From positions 1 to 16,009 of the forward strand of contig JBFOMB010000151.1 in the NCBI GenBank assembly GCA_040830545.1: a stretch of DNA of 16,009 nucleotides, given 5' to 3'. Shown piece by piece: positions 6,381 to 13,855 of the stretch. This DNA comes from HXMU1420-2 sp040830545. Its GTDB lineage: Bacteria > Pseudomonadota > Alphaproteobacteria > Rhodobacterales > Rhodobacteraceae. The position numbers were made by a program, and so were the translations under genes. How positions within the stretch are numbered: the first letter of the stretch is position 1; the number at the start of each line of letters is the position of its first letter. The notes under the pieces were generated by a model. That model was not told the origin of the DNA, searched no databases, and saw only the letters and a list, made by a program, of their open reading frames with translations.

Positions 6381-6941
6381 TCAGTGCAGCTTGTCGCTGA
6401 CGTCCTTGATGGAAGCGTCGATCAGAGCGTTGCCCTGTGCGGCTGTCATCTGCTTGCTGATCACTTCGGCCGCAGCTGCGGTTGCGATGGCGATCGCGCT
6501 GTCGCGGACTTCGCGCACGGCAGCCGCTTCGGCAGATGAAATCTGATCCTCAGCAGCCGCGATGCGGCGGGCGATGGATTTCTCCAGATCGTCCTTGGCC
6601 TGTTCCGCAGCCAGTGCTGCTTCTTCCTTGGCCGCTGCGACGATCTTGTCCGCCTGTGCCTGCACGTCCGCTGTCTTGCGCTCGTATGACGCCAGAATGG
6701 TTTGGGCCTCTTCACGCAGGGCGCGGGCTTCGTCCAGTTCCGACTTGATCTCTTCGGCGCGCTTGTCGAGCATTCCGCCCAACATGCCCGGCACCTTGAG
6801 GTACAGCAGGACGCCGATGAACAGGATGAAGGCGATCAGAACGACAAAGTCGGTGTTCTTCAGCGAAAAGAACGGACCGCTTGCAGCAAAGGCCGGGCTG
6901 GTCATTGCGACGGTCAGGACAAAAGCGAGTGTTCCACGCAT
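6381..6941 (-). CDS. atpF: ATP synthase F0 subunit b
   Basis: This 186-residue peripheral-stalk subunit links the membrane a subunit to F1. Residues 1-20 look like a cleavable or second hydrophobic leader (ending SPAFAA), as is usual for the alphaproteobacterial b subunit. One membrane helix spans about 31-50 (DFVVLIAFILFIGVLLYLKV). The rest is a long charged, alanine-rich coiled coil. The ATG at 6939-6941 has AAAGGA upstream and follows the b' stop by three bases. It is the last gene of the F0 operon. The F1 genes are not here, which is the normal split arrangement in this family. Confidence is high from topology and gene order. Confidence 0.97.
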   Translation of the reverse strand: MRGTLAFVLTVAMTSPAFAASGPFFSLKNTDFVVLIAFILFIGVLLYLKVPGMLGGMLDKRAEEIKSELDEARALREEAQTILASYERKTADVQAQADKIVAAAKEEAALAAEQAKDDLEKSIARRIAAAEDQISSAEAAAVREVRDSAIAIATAAAAEVISKQMTAAQGNALIDASIKDVSDKLH

Positions 6942-6944
6942 GGC

Positions 6945-7496
6945 TTATCCTTTCATCCGTGCTTCGACCGCGCCGGAAACTGCACCGGCATCTGCCGATC
7001 CACCCAGAGCGCCGACAATTTCCGCAGCCGTGTCATTGGCAACCTCGCGGATGCTTTCGACAGCACCGGCGCGGATTTCTGCAATGGCCTTCTCTGATTC
7101 AGCAGCCTTGGCAGCAATCTCGGCATCGGCCTTTTCGATTGCGCTGTTCAGCTCGGCCTGAATCTCGGCTTTGGCTTCGGCAGCGATGCGATGCGCCTCG
7201 GTCCGTGCATCCGCCAGCGCCTGATTATAGGCGTCTTCGGCTTCCACTGCGCGGGCCTTGAGGTTTTCCGCCTCGGCCAGATCGTTTGTAATGGTCCCCT
7301 GACGTTCCGCCAGAATGCCAGCGATGCGCGGCAGCGCGACGCGGCTGAGGATCAGGTAGATCACGACGAGGGTGACGACCAACCAGAAAATCTGGTTCGG
7401 GAAGGTCGAAAAGTCCAGCTGAGGCATGCCACCGGCTTCAGCCGCAGCATGGGCGTCAACTGCCCCATCCGTCGCGTTATGCGTTTCGGTTGCCAT
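6945..7496 (-). CDS. atpF': ATP synthase F0 subunit b' (second stalk subunit)
   Basis: This 183-residue divergent b-type subunit forms a heterodimeric stalk with AtpF in photosynthetic bacteria and other alphaproteobacteria. A polar, alanine-rich N-terminal extension of about 24 residues precedes MPQLDFSTFPNQIFWLV. One membrane helix spans about 35-52, followed by SRVALPRIAGILAERQ and a long heptad-like coiled coil to about residue 160. The ATG at 7494-7496 has an AAGGAGG ribosome site. An 82-base gap with a strong hairpin separates it from atpE, while atpF follows after only three bases. The b versus b' assignment rests on operon order and on the N-terminal extension. Confidence 0.95.
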   Translation of the reverse strand: MATETHNATDGAVDAHAAAEAGGMPQLDFSTFPNQIFWLVVTLVVIYLILSRVALPRIAGILAERQGTITNDLAEAENLKARAVEAEDAYNQALADARTEAHRIAAEAKAEIQAELNSAIEKADAEIAAKAAESEKAIAEIRAGAVESIREVANDTAAEIVGALGGSADAGAVSGAVEARMKG

Positions 7497-7526
7497 GTTG
7501 TCCTCCTTGGGAACTTAAACCCTCAC

Positions 7527-7553
7527 CGGGTGGCACATGGACTGCGCCACCCG
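7527..7553 (-). ncRNA. Intercistronic hairpin between atpE and atpF'
   Basis: CGGGTGGC (7527-7534) and GCCACCCG (7546-7553) are perfect inverted copies with an 11-base spacer, in the 82-base gap after atpE. No T-run follows on the minus strand. It could stabilise the 3' end of an atpE message or mark a processing site. This is inference. Confidence 0.6.
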
Positions 7554-7578
7554 TTCGTAAGGAAAGGTTCCGCGAGGA

Positions 7579-7815
7579 TCAGACGGCAAACATCAGCAGC
7601 AGGGCAACGAGGAACGAGAAGATCCCCAGGGCTTCTGCGAATGCGATGCCGATGAAGAGGGTCGCGGTCTGCGAAGCAGCAGCCGACGGGTTGCGCAGGG
7701 CGCCCGCCAGGAAGTTGCCTGCAACGTGGCCCACACCGATAGCAGCGGCACCGGAACCGATGGCTGCCAGGCCTGCGCCGATGAATTGACCCATGTTTGC
7801 GATATCGCCTTCCAT
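7579..7815 (-). CDS. atpE: ATP synthase F0 subunit c (rotor ring)
   Basis: This 78-residue hairpin of two membrane helices forms the proton-driven c-ring. Helix 1 (about 9-37) contains the small-residue motif around GSGAAAIGVG (20-29). The cytoplasmic loop has R41-N42-P43. Helix 2 carries the proton-binding glutamate E61 in AFAEALGIF. The loop reads RNP rather than the more common RQP, which I believe is usual in Rhodobacteraceae. The length is normal. The ATG at 7813-7815 has AAGGAG about eight bases upstream. It is flanked on both sides by gaps of about 80 bases with strong hairpins, consistent with separate control of this high-copy subunit. Confidence 0.99.
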   Translation of the reverse strand: MEGDIANMGQFIGAGLAAIGSGAAAIGVGHVAGNFLAGALRNPSAAASQTATLFIGIAFAEALGIFSFLVALLLMFAV

Positions 7816-7859
7816 GTCTTTGTCTCCTTACGATGGAATAGGTTGGATAGGGTTGCGTA

Positions 7860-7882
7860 GGGCCCGCCCTCTGGGCGCGCCC
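7860..7882 (-). ncRNA. Intercistronic hairpin between atpB and atpE
   Basis: GGGCCCGCCC (7860-7869) and GGGCGCGCCC (7873-7882) pair with a single mismatch around a 3-base loop, in the 77-base gap between atpB and atpE. No T-run follows. It may act as an RNA stability or processing element for atpE. Confidence 0.6.
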
Positions 7883-7892
7883 CAGTGATGTC

Positions 7893-8654
7893 TCAGTGGC
7901 TCGGGTGCAGCGCGTCCTTGAGGTACACGCAGGTCAGTATCGTGAACACGTAGGCCTGAATGAAGGACACCAGCAGTTCCAGCCCATAGACCGCCATGAC
8001 GCCGATGATGGCGATGGGGGCAATGGCTGCGACCTGGGCAAAGCCCGCGAACACTTTCAGAACCGCGTGACCGGCCATCATGTTGCCCGCCAGACGAATG
8101 GAATGGCTGACCGGGCGCACGAAATACGAGATCAGTTCGATGATCGCCAGGATCGGACGCAGCGGCAGCGGTGCGCTGGTGACCCAGAACAGGCCCAGGA
8201 ACCCGGCGCCGTTCTTGACAAAGCCCAGCACGGTCACGGCGATGAACACGCCAAAGCCCATGACGGCGGTCACAGCGATATGCGACGTGGTGGTGAACGA
8301 GGTCGGGATAAGGCCCAGGAAGTTGGCGACCAGAATGAACATGAACAGGGTCATGATGTAGGGGAAGTAGACGATGCCGTCCTTGCCGGTCACATCTTCG
8401 ACCATCTTGTAGACGAACCCGTAGGCCAGTTCCGCAATCGACTGGCTGCGGCCCGGCACGATGGCGCGCTTGGAGGTGGACAGAACCAGCAGGGCAAAAA
8501 TCGCCAGGATCGCCAGGGCCAGCCACAGCGTCACGTTGGTGACGGTGAACATTCCAATGTGATCGCCACCAAACAGCGGCTTCACAATGAACTGGTCCAT
8601 CGGGTGGAATTCCAGGCTTCCGCTATCTGCTGCGCCGTGTGCGTCGTCTGCCAC
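7893..8654 (-). CDS. atpB: ATP synthase F0 subunit a
   Basis: This 253-residue membrane stator provides the two proton half-channels facing the c-ring. The essential arginine is R187 in SHSIRLAGNMMAGH (184-196). Polar channel residues include E173 in AIIELISYF and Q233 in SFIQAYVF. Hydrophobic helices cover about 38-60, 97-118, 127-146 and 165-245. The start is GTG (8652-8654), three bases after the atpI stop, with AGAGGAG seven bases upstream inside the end of atpI. The next ATG (residue 19, MDQFIV) would remove the hydrophilic N-terminus and lacks such a site. Length is normal. Confidence is very high for identity and good for the start. Confidence 0.98.
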   Translation of the reverse strand: MADDAHGAADSGSLEFHPMDQFIVKPLFGGDHIGMFTVTNVTLWLALAILAIFALLVLSTSKRAIVPGRSQSIAELAYGFVYKMVEDVTGKDGIVYFPYIMTLFMFILVANFLGLIPTSFTTTSHIAVTAVMGFGVFIAVTVLGFVKNGAGFLGLFWVTSAPLPLRPILAIIELISYFVRPVSHSIRLAGNMMAGHAVLKVFAGFAQVAAIAPIAIIGVMAVYGLELLVSFIQAYVFTILTCVYLKDALHPSH

Positions 8655-8657
8655 CTG

Positions 8658-8987
8658 TCAGCTCCTCTCGTCGTCTTCGGCCATGTCGGCCACGTTTTTC
8701 TTTTGGATCTCGCGCGCGCTTTCCAGCATCACCTTGATGCCCGCGGCAAGGCCCAGCAATGTAAACAGCACCAGGAAAATCGGGATCGTCCCGAACAGGC
8801 GATCCAGCCCGTACCCAACGCCAAAGCCGATCGCGAGACCGGCAACAAGTTCAATCACCATACGCCAGGCCAGTTGCGCCTGAGAGTGGTGACTCTCCGA
8901 ATGAGGCTTCTCTTCCTTGCCGGTCTTGGCCGCTTCGATCCTGGCTTCCAGCGCCTCCAGGCGGGTTTTCGGATCGTCCTCGGTCAA
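8658..8987 (-). CDS. atpI: AtpI-like ATP synthase accessory protein
   Basis: This 109-residue small membrane protein is the usual first gene of the F0 operon, thought to help c-ring assembly or Mg2+ supply. The N-terminal 38 residues are charged and probably helical (MTEDDPKTRLEALEARIEAA). Two membrane helices follow at about 40-65 (containing ELVAGLAIGFGVGYGLDRLFG) and 68-90. The tail is charged. The start is TTG at 8985-8987: an in-frame stop lies five codons upstream and no in-frame ATG occurs before residue 43, so TTG is the only sensible start. A GAGG lies about ten bases upstream. The three-base gap to atpB indicates translational coupling. The family call is by position, size and topology. 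Confidence 0.9.
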   Translation of the reverse strand: MTEDDPKTRLEALEARIEAAKTGKEEKPHSESHHSQAQLAWRMVIELVAGLAIGFGVGYGLDRLFGTIPIFLVLFTLLGLAAGIKVMLESAREIQKKNVADMAEDDERS

Positions 8988-9015
8988 GGGCAGGGCACCT
9001 CACACGTTTGGCATG

Positions 9016-9044
9016 GTGCTAAGGTGGTGGGGGCGCAGAGTCAA
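9016..9044 (-). promoter_or_regulatory. Candidate promoter of the atpI-B-E-F'-F operon
   Basis: On the minus strand TTGACT (9039-9044) and TAGCAC (9016-9021) are spaced by 17 bases, about 29 bases upstream of the atpI TTG. The -35 is close to consensus but the -10 matches only three of six positions. It is the best pair I found in this gap. The gap also holds an AT-rich stretch at 9080-9106. Confidence 0.35.
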
Positions 9045-9167
9045 TTGGCGCGTCGTGGCGGCGATGTCGGCTCAGATGCTTGATTTTGTTATGTTAATTT
9101 CATACACGACACCTGCGGCCAATCGGTCGCATCCACTCATCCGCTCAAATTCGACTGATTTGCATAT

Positions 9168-9183
9168 TCAACCAAATGGTTGA
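9168..9183. promoter_or_regulatory. Inverted repeat, probable operator of the ArsR-type regulator
   Basis: TCAACCA (9168-9174), AA, TGGTTGA (9177-9183) is a perfect 7-base inverted repeat with a 2-base spacer, 32 bases upstream of the regulator's ATG. The place and shape match the autoregulatory operators used by ArsR/SmtB dimers. A TTG that could extend the reading frame lies inside it, which argues for the later ATG as start. Confidence 0.6.
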
Positions 9184-9215
9184 CGAATTTTCGGCGACAC
9201 GGCAAATCGGCTGAC

Positions 9216-9563
9216 ATGTCCGACCCAATTGACAGTGTATTTGCTGCCCTGGCCGACCCAACCCGTCGCGCCATCCTCAGCATGTTGCTGGAGGATGATA
9301 TGGCGGTGACGGACGTGGCTGAACCGTTCGATATGTCACTGGCGGCAATTTCTAAACACCTTGTGATCCTCACTCGCGCGGGGCTGATCAGTCAGGAAAA
9401 ACGCGGTCGGGTGAAGTGGTGCAAACTGGAACCCGATGCGATGAAGGCGGCAAGTGTCTGGATGCAGGGCTTTGGCCAATTTGAACCCGTGAACCTCGAC
9501 AGTTTCGAACGGTTTCTGGAACAGGAACTGACCGCGCCGGACGATCCCGGTGCTGAACCCTGA
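9216..9563 (+). CDS. ArsR-family winged-helix transcriptional regulator
   Basis: This is a 115-residue DNA-binding protein. The sequence DSVFAALADPTRRAILSML opens the winged-helix domain. AVTDVAEPFDMSLAAISKHLVILTRAGLI forms the helix-turn-helix with its recognition helix, and KRGRVKWCKLEPDAM forms the wing. The only cysteine is in the wing, so the metal-binding ELCVCDL motif of true arsenic or zinc sensors is absent. It resembles the ArsR subgroup usually paired with an SRPBCC (AHSA1-like) gene, but no such gene follows here. I prefer ATG 9216 over TTG 9180, because the latter lies in the operator-like inverted repeat. It is divergent from the atp operon. The ligand and targets are unknown. 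Confidence 0.9.
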   Translation: MSDPIDSVFAALADPTRRAILSMLLEDDMAVTDVAEPFDMSLAAISKHLVILTRAGLISQEKRGRVKWCKLEPDAMKAASVWMQGFGQFEPVNLDSFERFLEQELTAPDDPGAEP

Positions 9564-9570
9564 CACCTCA

Positions 9571-9586
9571 CGGGGCGGTGTCCCCG
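9571..9586 (+). terminator. Weak hairpin after the ArsR-type gene
   Basis: CGGGG (9571-9575) and CCCCG (9582-9586) can pair. A competing stem is GACACC (9562-9567) with GGTGTC (9577-9582). AAAATTCCCC follows and there is no T-run, so termination here is uncertain. Confidence 0.3.
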
Positions 9587-9673
9587 AAAATTCCCCTTCC
9601 CCTGCCATAGACGGATTGGCGGTCCACACCCTAAGTTGATGTATCGCTTACCTGAACAGGATCGAAACCGCCC

Positions 9674-11215
9674 ATGACACATTTTGCCCGCACCCCGTTT
9701 GTCGTCGCGGCCACATTGATGGTCACGCCCCACATCGCCCAGGCCGAGATCAAGGCCGCTGATGTCTGGAACAATATGGAGGCCTATGTTGGTGCCTTTG
9801 GCGGCACGGTCACCGGGGATCAGTCACAGACCGGGTCCGGTACGACGTTCAGCAATATGAAGGTCACCTTCACCCTGCCCTTTGGTATGGGCAGCGTTGC
9901 CTTGGCCCCGCCTGACATCACGATGCGCGAGGCCGGGGATGGAACGGTCGAAATGGAATACCCGTCCGAGTCGGTCTATACCATTTCCGCAGACATTGCT
10001 GACGCGGGCGCGTTCAGTGCTGACATCATCCTAGGCTTTACCGGGATGAAGGCGGTGGCCAGCGGAGAGCCCGGCGATATCTCCTATGAATACGCGGCAG
10101 AAACCACCACGGTTGCGCTGGGGGATTGGAGCGCGCCTGACCTCGAAGAGCTTCAGGGGTTCGAGGCCATCGTGGACGGGACAATTACCGGATTGCAGGG
10201 ATCGGCCCGCATCACCGAAGGAGATTTGGTTCAGATGACCAGCTCGCTCAGCACCGGAAAGCAAGACATCAAAGTGACCTGGACCGGACCAGACGGGGCC
10301 AAGGGGGAATCGAACACAACCGCATCCGGCATGACCAGCGAGGGCACATTTGTGATGCCAGCGGATGGGGCCGATATCATGAACCTCGCCGCCGCGATCC
10401 AATCCGGCATGCGGCTCGATGCCAAAAGCACGATGTCCGGCTACAAGGCGGAACAGGTTCAAACGATCCCGGGTGAAGGTGTCGTGGAACAAACGAACGG
10501 CTATGAGAACCAGACCACAACCCTCTCGCTGGACGAAAGCGGGCTGAAAGTTGCCGGTGACGCAAATGCGTTTTTCGCGCGGTTTACTCTGGAAGGCATG
10601 TTGCCCGTACCGATCCAAATGGATGGCGACTCCGCAACGATGAGCCTGGCCATGCCGCTCAGCGGCGGAGATGCACCGCGGCCCTATCAATTGGCGATGG
10701 CGCTGACAGGGATGAAACTGTCCGATGACGTCTGGGCGCTGTTTGACCCGTCCGGTGCACTGCCGCGCGATCCCGCGGTGGTGGAGATTGATGTGAGCGG
10801 GATGCTACGGAATGTGGTGGACCTGTTGGACATCAACACCCTGATGGCAACGGTGCAGGGCGGCACGATCCCAGTGGAAGCACAAAGCGCGGACATCAAC
10901 GCGTTCAAACTGTCCATGGCCGGGGCCGAAGTCACGGCGTCGGGTGGCGTGACCTTGGACAATAGTGACATGATTTCCTATTTCGGCATGCCGAAGCCGG
11001 TTGGTGAAATTGGCGTGGTGATCAAAGGCGCCAATGGGCTGATGGACACGCTGGTGTCGATGGGGCTGGTGTCAGATCAGGACGCAGCAGGCGCGCGGAT
11101 GGGGCTGGCGATGGTGGCCAAACCCGACCCGGATGCCGGCGAGGATGTGCTGACGTCAACCTTCACCTTCGAAGAAGACGGTAGCCTGCTCGCCAACGGT
11201 GTGAAACTGAAGTGA
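9674..11215 (+). CDS. Exported DUF2125-like protein, function unknown
   Basis: This 513-residue protein has a clear N-terminal signal peptide (residues 1-24, cleavage after A22-Q-A24). The mature part is rich in G, T, S, A and D, with alternating beta-strand patterns and no catalytic motif that I recognise. It resembles the DUF2125 family, common and long in Rhodobacteraceae. The start of the mature protein (ADVWNNMEAYVGAFG) and the C-terminal segment DINAFKLSMAGAEVTASGGVT are like what I recall of that family, but this is unverified. There are no membrane helices after the signal, so a periplasmic or outer-surface beta-rich protein is expected. The start is an ATG with a poor ribosome site (ACAGGA about 14 bases away). 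It follows the ArsR-type gene by 110 bases, with no evidence of shared control. Confidence 0.8.
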   Translation: MTHFARTPFVVAATLMVTPHIAQAEIKAADVWNNMEAYVGAFGGTVTGDQSQTGSGTTFSNMKVTFTLPFGMGSVALAPPDITMREAGDGTVEMEYPSESVYTISADIADAGAFSADIILGFTGMKAVASGEPGDISYEYAAETTTVALGDWSAPDLEELQGFEAIVDGTITGLQGSARITEGDLVQMTSSLSTGKQDIKVTWTGPDGAKGESNTTASGMTSEGTFVMPADGADIMNLAAAIQSGMRLDAKSTMSGYKAEQVQTIPGEGVVEQTNGYENQTTTLSLDESGLKVAGDANAFFARFTLEGMLPVPIQMDGDSATMSLAMPLSGGDAPRPYQLAMALTGMKLSDDVWALFDPSGALPRDPAVVEIDVSGMLRNVVDLLDINTLMATVQGGTIPVEAQSADINAFKLSMAGAEVTASGGVTLDNSDMISYFGMPKPVGEIGVVIKGANGLMDTLVSMGLVSDQDAAGARMGLAMVAKPDPDAGEDVLTSTFTFEEDGSLLANGVKLK

Positions 11216-11241
11216 GTGCAACGCCGCTCATCGGTTCCTGA

Positions 11242-11272
11242 CGGCCCCTCTTCGCTCAGCGCGGAGGGGCCG
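11242..11272. terminator. Hairpin between convergent genes
   Basis: CGGCCCCTC (11242-11250) and GAGGGGCCG (11264-11272) form a 9-bp stem. The 13-base loop has its own CGC/GCG pairing. It lies in the 75-base gap between the 3' ends of the DUF2125-like gene and the dehydrogenase gene. No T-run is present on the plus strand, and the minus strand has only one T after the stem, so its strength is uncertain. Confidence 0.55.
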
Positions 11273-11290
11273 AAAGGGACCGACAAGCGG

Positions 11291-13735
11291 TCAGGCGCGT
11301 ACGCGTTCCGATTTTGGGTCGTAGAGGGGCCGCAGTGAGGCCTTGGCCGGAACGCGCGTGCCACATACGTCGATCTCGAACGACGACGCCAACAATTGCT
11401 CGGTCGTTTCCCCGGCACAGGGCACATAGCCCATTCCAATAGCCGCACCCAGATGGTGCCCATACGCGCCTGAGCTGAGATATCCCACAATCTCCCCATC
11501 CCGCAGGATCGGTTCGTTGTGGTAGAGCAACGGCTCTGGATCAGTCAGCTGGAACTGCACCATCCGTGTCTGCAATCCGTCTTCCTTCTTGCGCAACACT
11601 GCATCCCGCCCGATGAAATCGGGTTTCGCCGTTTTTACGGCGAAGCCCAGCCCCGCCTCCAGCACGTGATCCTCACACGTGATGTCATGACCGAAATGGC
11701 GGAACGCCTTTTCGATCCGCGCGCAGTCCATCATGTGCATCCCACACAGCTTCAGGCCCATGTCCTGCCCGGCGCTCCAAATCGTTTCAAAGGCGTGCGC
11801 AGCCATGTCGGCACCAACATAGACCTCCCAGCCCAGTTCACCGACATAAGACACGCGGTGTACCCGGGCGAGGCCCAGACCCAGTTCGATCTCCTGCGCC
11901 GTACCAAACGGATTGACCTCGTTTGAGAAATCGTTGGGTGACACCTTTTCCAACAACGCGCGGGACTTTGGCCCCATGATGGCCAACACGCCCTCTCCCG
12001 CCGTGATGTCGGTGATAACCACGCGGTGATCGCCCACGTGGCGGCGCATCCAGGTTTCGTCTGCCAGCCGGGTGATGGCCGGTGTGACAACCAGATAGGC
12101 GGTTTCGTTCAAGCGCGTCACGGTGACATCCGCCTCGATCCCGCCCCGGACGTTCAGGAATTGTGTATAGACGATTTTGCCCTCAGGCACGGACATGTCA
12201 GCGCCGCAGATCCGGTCCAGGAATGCTTCTGCATCCGGGCCTTCCACACGCAGTTTCCCGAACGAGGTCATGTCATACATGCCCACATTCGTACGAACCG
12301 CGTTCACCTCGGCGGCAACGTTGTCAAAGAAGTTCTGCCGCTTCCAGCTGTATTCGTAGACAGGTTCCTGTCCTTCGCTCGCGAACCAGTTGGCCCGCTC
12401 CCATCCCGCCAGCTCGCCAAACACCGCGCCGTTTTCGGCCAGATGCGTGTGGAACGGGCTGCGCCGCACACCGCGCGCGGTGGCCTTCTGCCGATAGGGG
12501 AAGTGGTCCGCGTAAAGCAGGCCCAGCGTTTCTGTGGCGCGTTCGACCAGATAGGTCTTGTTGCCCTGGAACGGGTGCATGCGCGTGATGTCCACGTCAC
12601 CGAGGTCAAACGGACGTTCGCCATCTTCCATCCATTGCGCCAACGCCATCCCGGCCCCGCCTGCGGACTGGATGCCGACAGAGTTGAAGCCCGCGGCGAC
12701 CCACACATTGTCCATCTCGGGCGCAAGACCCAGATGGTAGGCATCATCAGGCGTGAAGCTTTCAGGGCCGTTGAAGAAGGTGTGGATGCCCGCCGTTCCC
12801 AGCATGGGAAGACGGTTCACGGCAGCCTCTAGAATGGGTTCGAAGTGATCGAAATCCTCGGGCAACTGGTCAAATTCAAAGCTGTCGGGAATGCCATCCA
12901 TGCCCCAGGGCTTGGACACGGGTTCAAACGCGCCCAGCATCATTTTACCCGCGTCTTCCTTGTAGTAGGCGCATTCATCCGGGACCCGCAGCACTGGCAT
13001 CTGGGTCAACCCTTCGATCGGTTCCGAGACGATATAGAAATGCTCGCAGGCTTGCAGCGGGACATTGGTGCCCAGCATCTGACCCACCTGGTGGCCCCAC
13101 ATGCCCGCGCAGTTCACGACGACATCGCAGGCGATGTGGCCCTGGTCCCCATTTTCAGCCTGCCAATCCACGCCCGTGATGCGCCGCCCGTCGCGTGACA
13201 CGCCGGTGACTTTGGTGCGTTCCGCCACCGTGGCACCGCGCTGGCGCGCACCCTTGGCCATGGCCAGCGCGATATTGGCCGGATCACCCTGCCCGTCCAA
13301 CGGCAACCAGACGCCGCCGGTCACCCCGTCAATGTTGAGATGTTCATATTTGGCCTGCACTTCAGACGGCGAAATCTCCTCGACATCCACACCAAAAGCG
13401 CGTGCCATGGCGGCCTGGCGGAAGATTTCTTCCTTGCGCTCTTCGGTCAGGGCAACGGTGATTGATCCGCAGCGTTTGAACCCGGTGGCAACACCGGTTT
13501 CCGCCTCCAGCGCGCCATAAAGTTCCTGGCTGTACTTGGCCAGCTTGGTCATGTTGGCCGTTGCGCGCAGTTGCGCGATCAGGCCAGCCGCGTGCCACGT
13601 CGTGCCGGAAGTCAACTGTTTGCGTTCCAGCAATACAACGTCTTTCCAGCCGAGTTTCGTCAGGTGGTAAGCGACAGAGCAGCCGACAACGCCGCCGCCG
13701 ATGATGACCGCGCGGGCCTGCGTGGGAAGGGTCAT
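11291..13735 (-). CDS. Dimethylglycine/sarcosine dehydrogenase-like flavoprotein with GcvT domains
   Basis: This 814-residue protein has the layout of DMGDH and SARDH. An FAD-binding DAO domain (about 8-370) starts VIIGGGVVGCSVAYHL with GGGVVG at 13-18. A central FAD-oxidoreductase linker domain (about 375-430) follows, then a GcvT folate-binding domain (about 435-700) and a GcvT C-terminal barrel (about 710-805). H48 in SGTTWHAAGL matches the histidine that carries covalent FAD in mammalian DMGDH. Such enzymes oxidise an N-methyl group and pass it to tetrahydrofolate. The substrate could be dimethylglycine, sarcosine or another N-methylated amine, and sequence alone cannot tell. The ATG at 13733-13735 has GAGG upstream. 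It lies 120 bases after the methyltransferase gene on the same strand, with a repeat between. The protein is full length. Confidence 0.92.
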   Translation of the reverse strand: MTLPTQARAVIIGGGVVGCSVAYHLTKLGWKDVVLLERKQLTSGTTWHAAGLIAQLRATANMTKLAKYSQELYGALEAETGVATGFKRCGSITVALTEERKEEIFRQAAMARAFGVDVEEISPSEVQAKYEHLNIDGVTGGVWLPLDGQGDPANIALAMAKGARQRGATVAERTKVTGVSRDGRRITGVDWQAENGDQGHIACDVVVNCAGMWGHQVGQMLGTNVPLQACEHFYIVSEPIEGLTQMPVLRVPDECAYYKEDAGKMMLGAFEPVSKPWGMDGIPDSFEFDQLPEDFDHFEPILEAAVNRLPMLGTAGIHTFFNGPESFTPDDAYHLGLAPEMDNVWVAAGFNSVGIQSAGGAGMALAQWMEDGERPFDLGDVDITRMHPFQGNKTYLVERATETLGLLYADHFPYRQKATARGVRRSPFHTHLAENGAVFGELAGWERANWFASEGQEPVYEYSWKRQNFFDNVAAEVNAVRTNVGMYDMTSFGKLRVEGPDAEAFLDRICGADMSVPEGKIVYTQFLNVRGGIEADVTVTRLNETAYLVVTPAITRLADETWMRRHVGDHRVVITDITAGEGVLAIMGPKSRALLEKVSPNDFSNEVNPFGTAQEIELGLGLARVHRVSYVGELGWEVYVGADMAAHAFETIWSAGQDMGLKLCGMHMMDCARIEKAFRHFGHDITCEDHVLEAGLGFAVKTAKPDFIGRDAVLRKKEDGLQTRMVQFQLTDPEPLLYHNEPILRDGEIVGYLSSGAYGHHLGAAIGMGYVPCAGETTEQLLASSFEIDVCGTRVPAKASLRPLYDPKSERVRA

Positions 13736-13785
13736 GGGGTTACCTCGTTTGATTGGCGCGGGAAATGCTGGGTGGTGCGGCGCAA

Positions 13786-13815
13786 GGGGGCGCTGCCCCC
13801 GCCGCTTGCAGCGGC
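13786..13815. repeat. Two adjacent GC-rich hairpins, head of repeat copy B
   Basis: GGGGGC/GCCCCC (13786-13791 and 13795-13800, loop GCT) is followed at once by GCCGCT/AGCGGC (13801-13806 and 13810-13815, loop TGC). They sit between the methyltransferase and dehydrogenase genes. They occupy the same position relative to the conserved tail as the hairpin of copy A, although the stems differ in sequence. Confidence 0.65.
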
Positions 13816-13845
13816 TCCCCCGGAGTATTTTGAGAACAATGAAGG
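13813..13845 (+). repeat. Intergenic repeat tail, copy B
   Basis: This 33-base segment begins GGCTCCCC and ends AACAATGAAGG, like the copy at 6250-6281; the middle reads CGGAGTATTTTGAG. It lies on the plus strand while both flanking genes are on the minus strand, so it is in the opposite orientation to transcription, unlike copy A. Confidence 0.75.
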
Positions 13846-13855
13846 CATATGGGTG

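Noticed and set aside
7896..9083. A 395-codon open frame on the plus strand
   Set aside because: It is antisense to atpB and atpI and its H/Q/D/R-rich sequence is a shadow of the membrane-protein codons.
9180..9215. TTG start extending the ArsR-type regulator by 12 residues
   Set aside because: It sits inside the operator-like inverted repeat and lacks a ribosome site; the ATG at 9216 begins right before the conserved domain.
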